Part shown: in pieces, positions 62,488-64,000 of the stretch
Layout of the letters: each line of letters opens with the position of its first letter
Position numbering within the stretch: position 1 is the first letter of the stretch
DNA from: Paenibacillus peoriae
Lineage (GTDB): Bacteria > Bacillota > Bacilli > Paenibacillales > Paenibacillaceae
Length of the DNA stretch: 64,000 nucleotides
Assembly (NCBI RefSeq): GCF_022531965.1
Contig: NZ_CP092831.1
Location: 2,198,001-2,262,000 of the forward strand
Direction: 5' to 3'
Notes under the pieces: generated by a model
Databases searched by the model: none
What the model saw: the letters and a program-made list of their open reading frames with translations, nothing else
What the model was told of the DNA's origin: nothing
Program-made: the position numbers and the translations under genes

Positions 62488-64000
62488 ATGTTAATGAGGA
62501 TTGCTGCTCAAGCGATATTAGCCCATACGGGCTTGGAGGAAAAAGAAATTTTATCTTTATTTGAGGTGCCTCCGCAGCCTGAATGGGGAGATGTGGCGTT
62601 TCCCTGTTTTATGCTGGCTAAAAAGTTTCGAAAGTCTCCGCAGCACATTGCACTGGAATTGGCGGAACTAGTAGGCCATAAAGAAGGTTTAACCGCTTCA
62701 GCATCGGGTGCCTATGTAAACATAACCTTGGATCGATCGGTTCATATTCCGCTTATGCTTGCTGAATTGAGCAAGGCTGATTTCCTCAGGCCTAATATCG
62801 GGAACGGGCAGCGGGTAGTTATTGATATGTCCTCGCCTAATATTGCCAAACCGTTTGGTATCGGTCATCTTCGCTCTACGGTTATCGGTGCTGCCTTGTA
62901 TCGCATACTTGGTGAAACAGGTTATGTACCTATTAGTGTGAATCATCTTGGGGATTGGGGAACACAGTTTGGTAAGCAAATTGCGGCCTATAAAAGATGG
63001 GGAAATGAGGAGCAGTTACAACATGATCCGATTGGTGAATCGCTAAAGCTATATGTGCGTTTTCATCAGGAGGCCGATCATGATCCGACTTTGGAGGATG
63101 AAGGGCGCGAGTGGTTCCGACGTTTGGAACATGGGGATGCGGAGGCTCGACAACTATGGGAGTTTTTTGTTGAAATCAGTCTGGGTGAATTTGATCGTAT
63201 GTACCAGCGTCTAAACATTGCATTTGACCATGTGCTGGGAGAAAGTTTTTACAATGATAGATGCAGGCAGTTATTGATCAATTAAGAGCAAAAGGATTGT
63301 TGGAGGAAAGTGATGGGGCGCTCGTAGTTCGCCTGGAAGACGAGGAACTGCCTCCGTGTCTTATTCTGAAAAAGGATGGAACCACCATTTATCCGACACG
63401 TGATCTGGCAACAGCGATTTATCGTCATGAAGTGATGAAGGCTGATCGTTTGCTGTACGTCGTTGGTGGAGAACAGAAGTTGCATTTCCAGCAGGTGTTT
63501 GCGGTGCTGAAGCATGCAGGGGAGGCATGGGCGGAGCAATGTGAGCATGTGCCGTTTGGATTAATGCGGTTTGCGGGTAAGAAAATGTCCACAAGACGTG
63601 GCAAGGTTGTGAAGCTGGAGGAGGTGCTGGATGAAGCTGTAGCGCGTGCTCAAGGCATCATTACTCAGAAGAACGCTGGTTTACAGGAACAACAGGCAAT
63701 AGCGGAGGACGTTGGCATCGGGGCGATTATTTTTGGTGATTTAAAAAACAACCGGCTGAATGAAGTGGACTTTTCGTTGGAGGAGGCGCTGACCTTTGAA
63801 GGCGAGACCGGGCCTTATGTGCAGTATACTCATGCGCGCATACGCAGCCTTCTGGAGAAAGCTCACGCTCGCGCCGATGTTGATGTTAATACTAACCCTA
63901 GCGACAATGACCTTGTCCAAGATAGCCATTCTCGTGATTTGAATGGCGTATCGGATGAAATATTGGGTGACGCAGGTTGGGCGCTGCTTAAGCAATTGGG
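62488..64000 (+). pseudogene. argS: Arginyl-tRNA synthetase, frameshifted and truncated by window edge
   Basis: Class I synthetase for tRNA-Arg. ATG 62488 (GAAGGAGAG upstream) opens MLMRIAAQAILAHTGLEEKE with the HIGH-type motif GIGHLRST and NHLGDWGTQFGKQ. The frame hits TAA at 63283-63285 after ...[13 protein letters not shown]. The family sequence continues in another frame from 63261: [39 protein letters not shown] and the KMSKS-type [15 protein letters not shown], open to the window end. One base appears to be missing around 63259-63260 (GATAGATG for an expected GATAAGATG). It is either a disrupted gene, with another argS elsewhere, or a sequencing error; the intact T-box favours a recent event or an error. 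Confidence 0.85.

Overview
The window is a stretch of a low-to-medium GC Gram-positive, endospore-forming chromosome. Gene order follows the Bacillus subtilis frr-to-ymcA core region closely (frr-uppS-cdsA-dxr-rasP-proS-polC, rimP-nusA-ylxR-ylxQ-infB-rbfA, truB-ribF-rpsO-pnp-ylxY-M16 peptidase, spoVFAB-asd-dapG-dapA-rnjB-tepA-ylzJ-spoIIIE, ymfF-H-I-J-K-M-pgsA-cinA-recA, rny-ymdB-spoVS, miaB-ricA). The departures from that order (nrnA between rbfA and truB, dut overlapping the M16 peptidase, a sleB behind ftsK, yajQ before pgsA, recX behind recA) suggest Paenibacillaceae, most likely a Paenibacillus of the P. polymyxa type. The genus is an inference from synteny and protein style, not a database result.

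Layout: 1-4862 isoprenoid, phospholipid and membrane protease genes; 4914-10883 prolyl-tRNA synthetase and the replicative polymerase PolC; 10913-16422 the nusA-infB translation operon behind a strong promoter and a hairpin-rich leader; 16474-22099 RNA metabolism, FAD synthesis, S15 and PNPase; 22271-26764 sporulation-linked genes (YlxY, dipicolinate synthase) with an M16 peptidase and dUTPase; 26899-30098 the aspartate-to-DAP pathway; 30135-33414 a structured RNA, RNase J and TepA; 33518-37268 the DNA translocase and a germination lytic enzyme; 37429-43269 the ymf cluster through RodZ; 43354-48563 a new small membrane protein, YajQ, PgsA, CinA, RecA and RecX; 48664-51744 RNase Y, YmdB and SpoVS; 51867-54915 an accessory stretch (dipeptidase, LtrA-like protein, PduL-like acyltransferase); 55216-57845 MiaB, RicA and a thioesterase; 57849-60915 an NAD-salvage cluster with a Nudix/winged-helix regulator; 60982-62091 MoaB (the only clear minus-strand gene) and a copper-storage-type Cys-rich protein; 62132-64000 a T-box-controlled argS that is frameshifted in this sequence and runs off the end.

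Housekeeping genes are interleaved with sporulation genes, and promoter-like sequences for several sporulation sigma factors can be read directly: sigma-E type before ylxY, sigma-K type before spoVFA, sigma-G type before sleB (and weaker before tepA), sigma-H type before spoVS. RNA-level control also seems dense: a nusA-operon leader, an S15 leader, a structured element before rnjB, a long rny leader and an arginine T-box.

No transposon, prophage, CRISPR array, rRNA or tRNA gene was seen. The observations most worth checking are the apparent ATC start codon of ymdB, the NrtR-like regulator with a palindrome over its own promoter, the argS frameshift, the eukaryote/archaeal-type ProRS sitting in the bacterial proS locus, and the unidentified structured RNA at 30135-30237.
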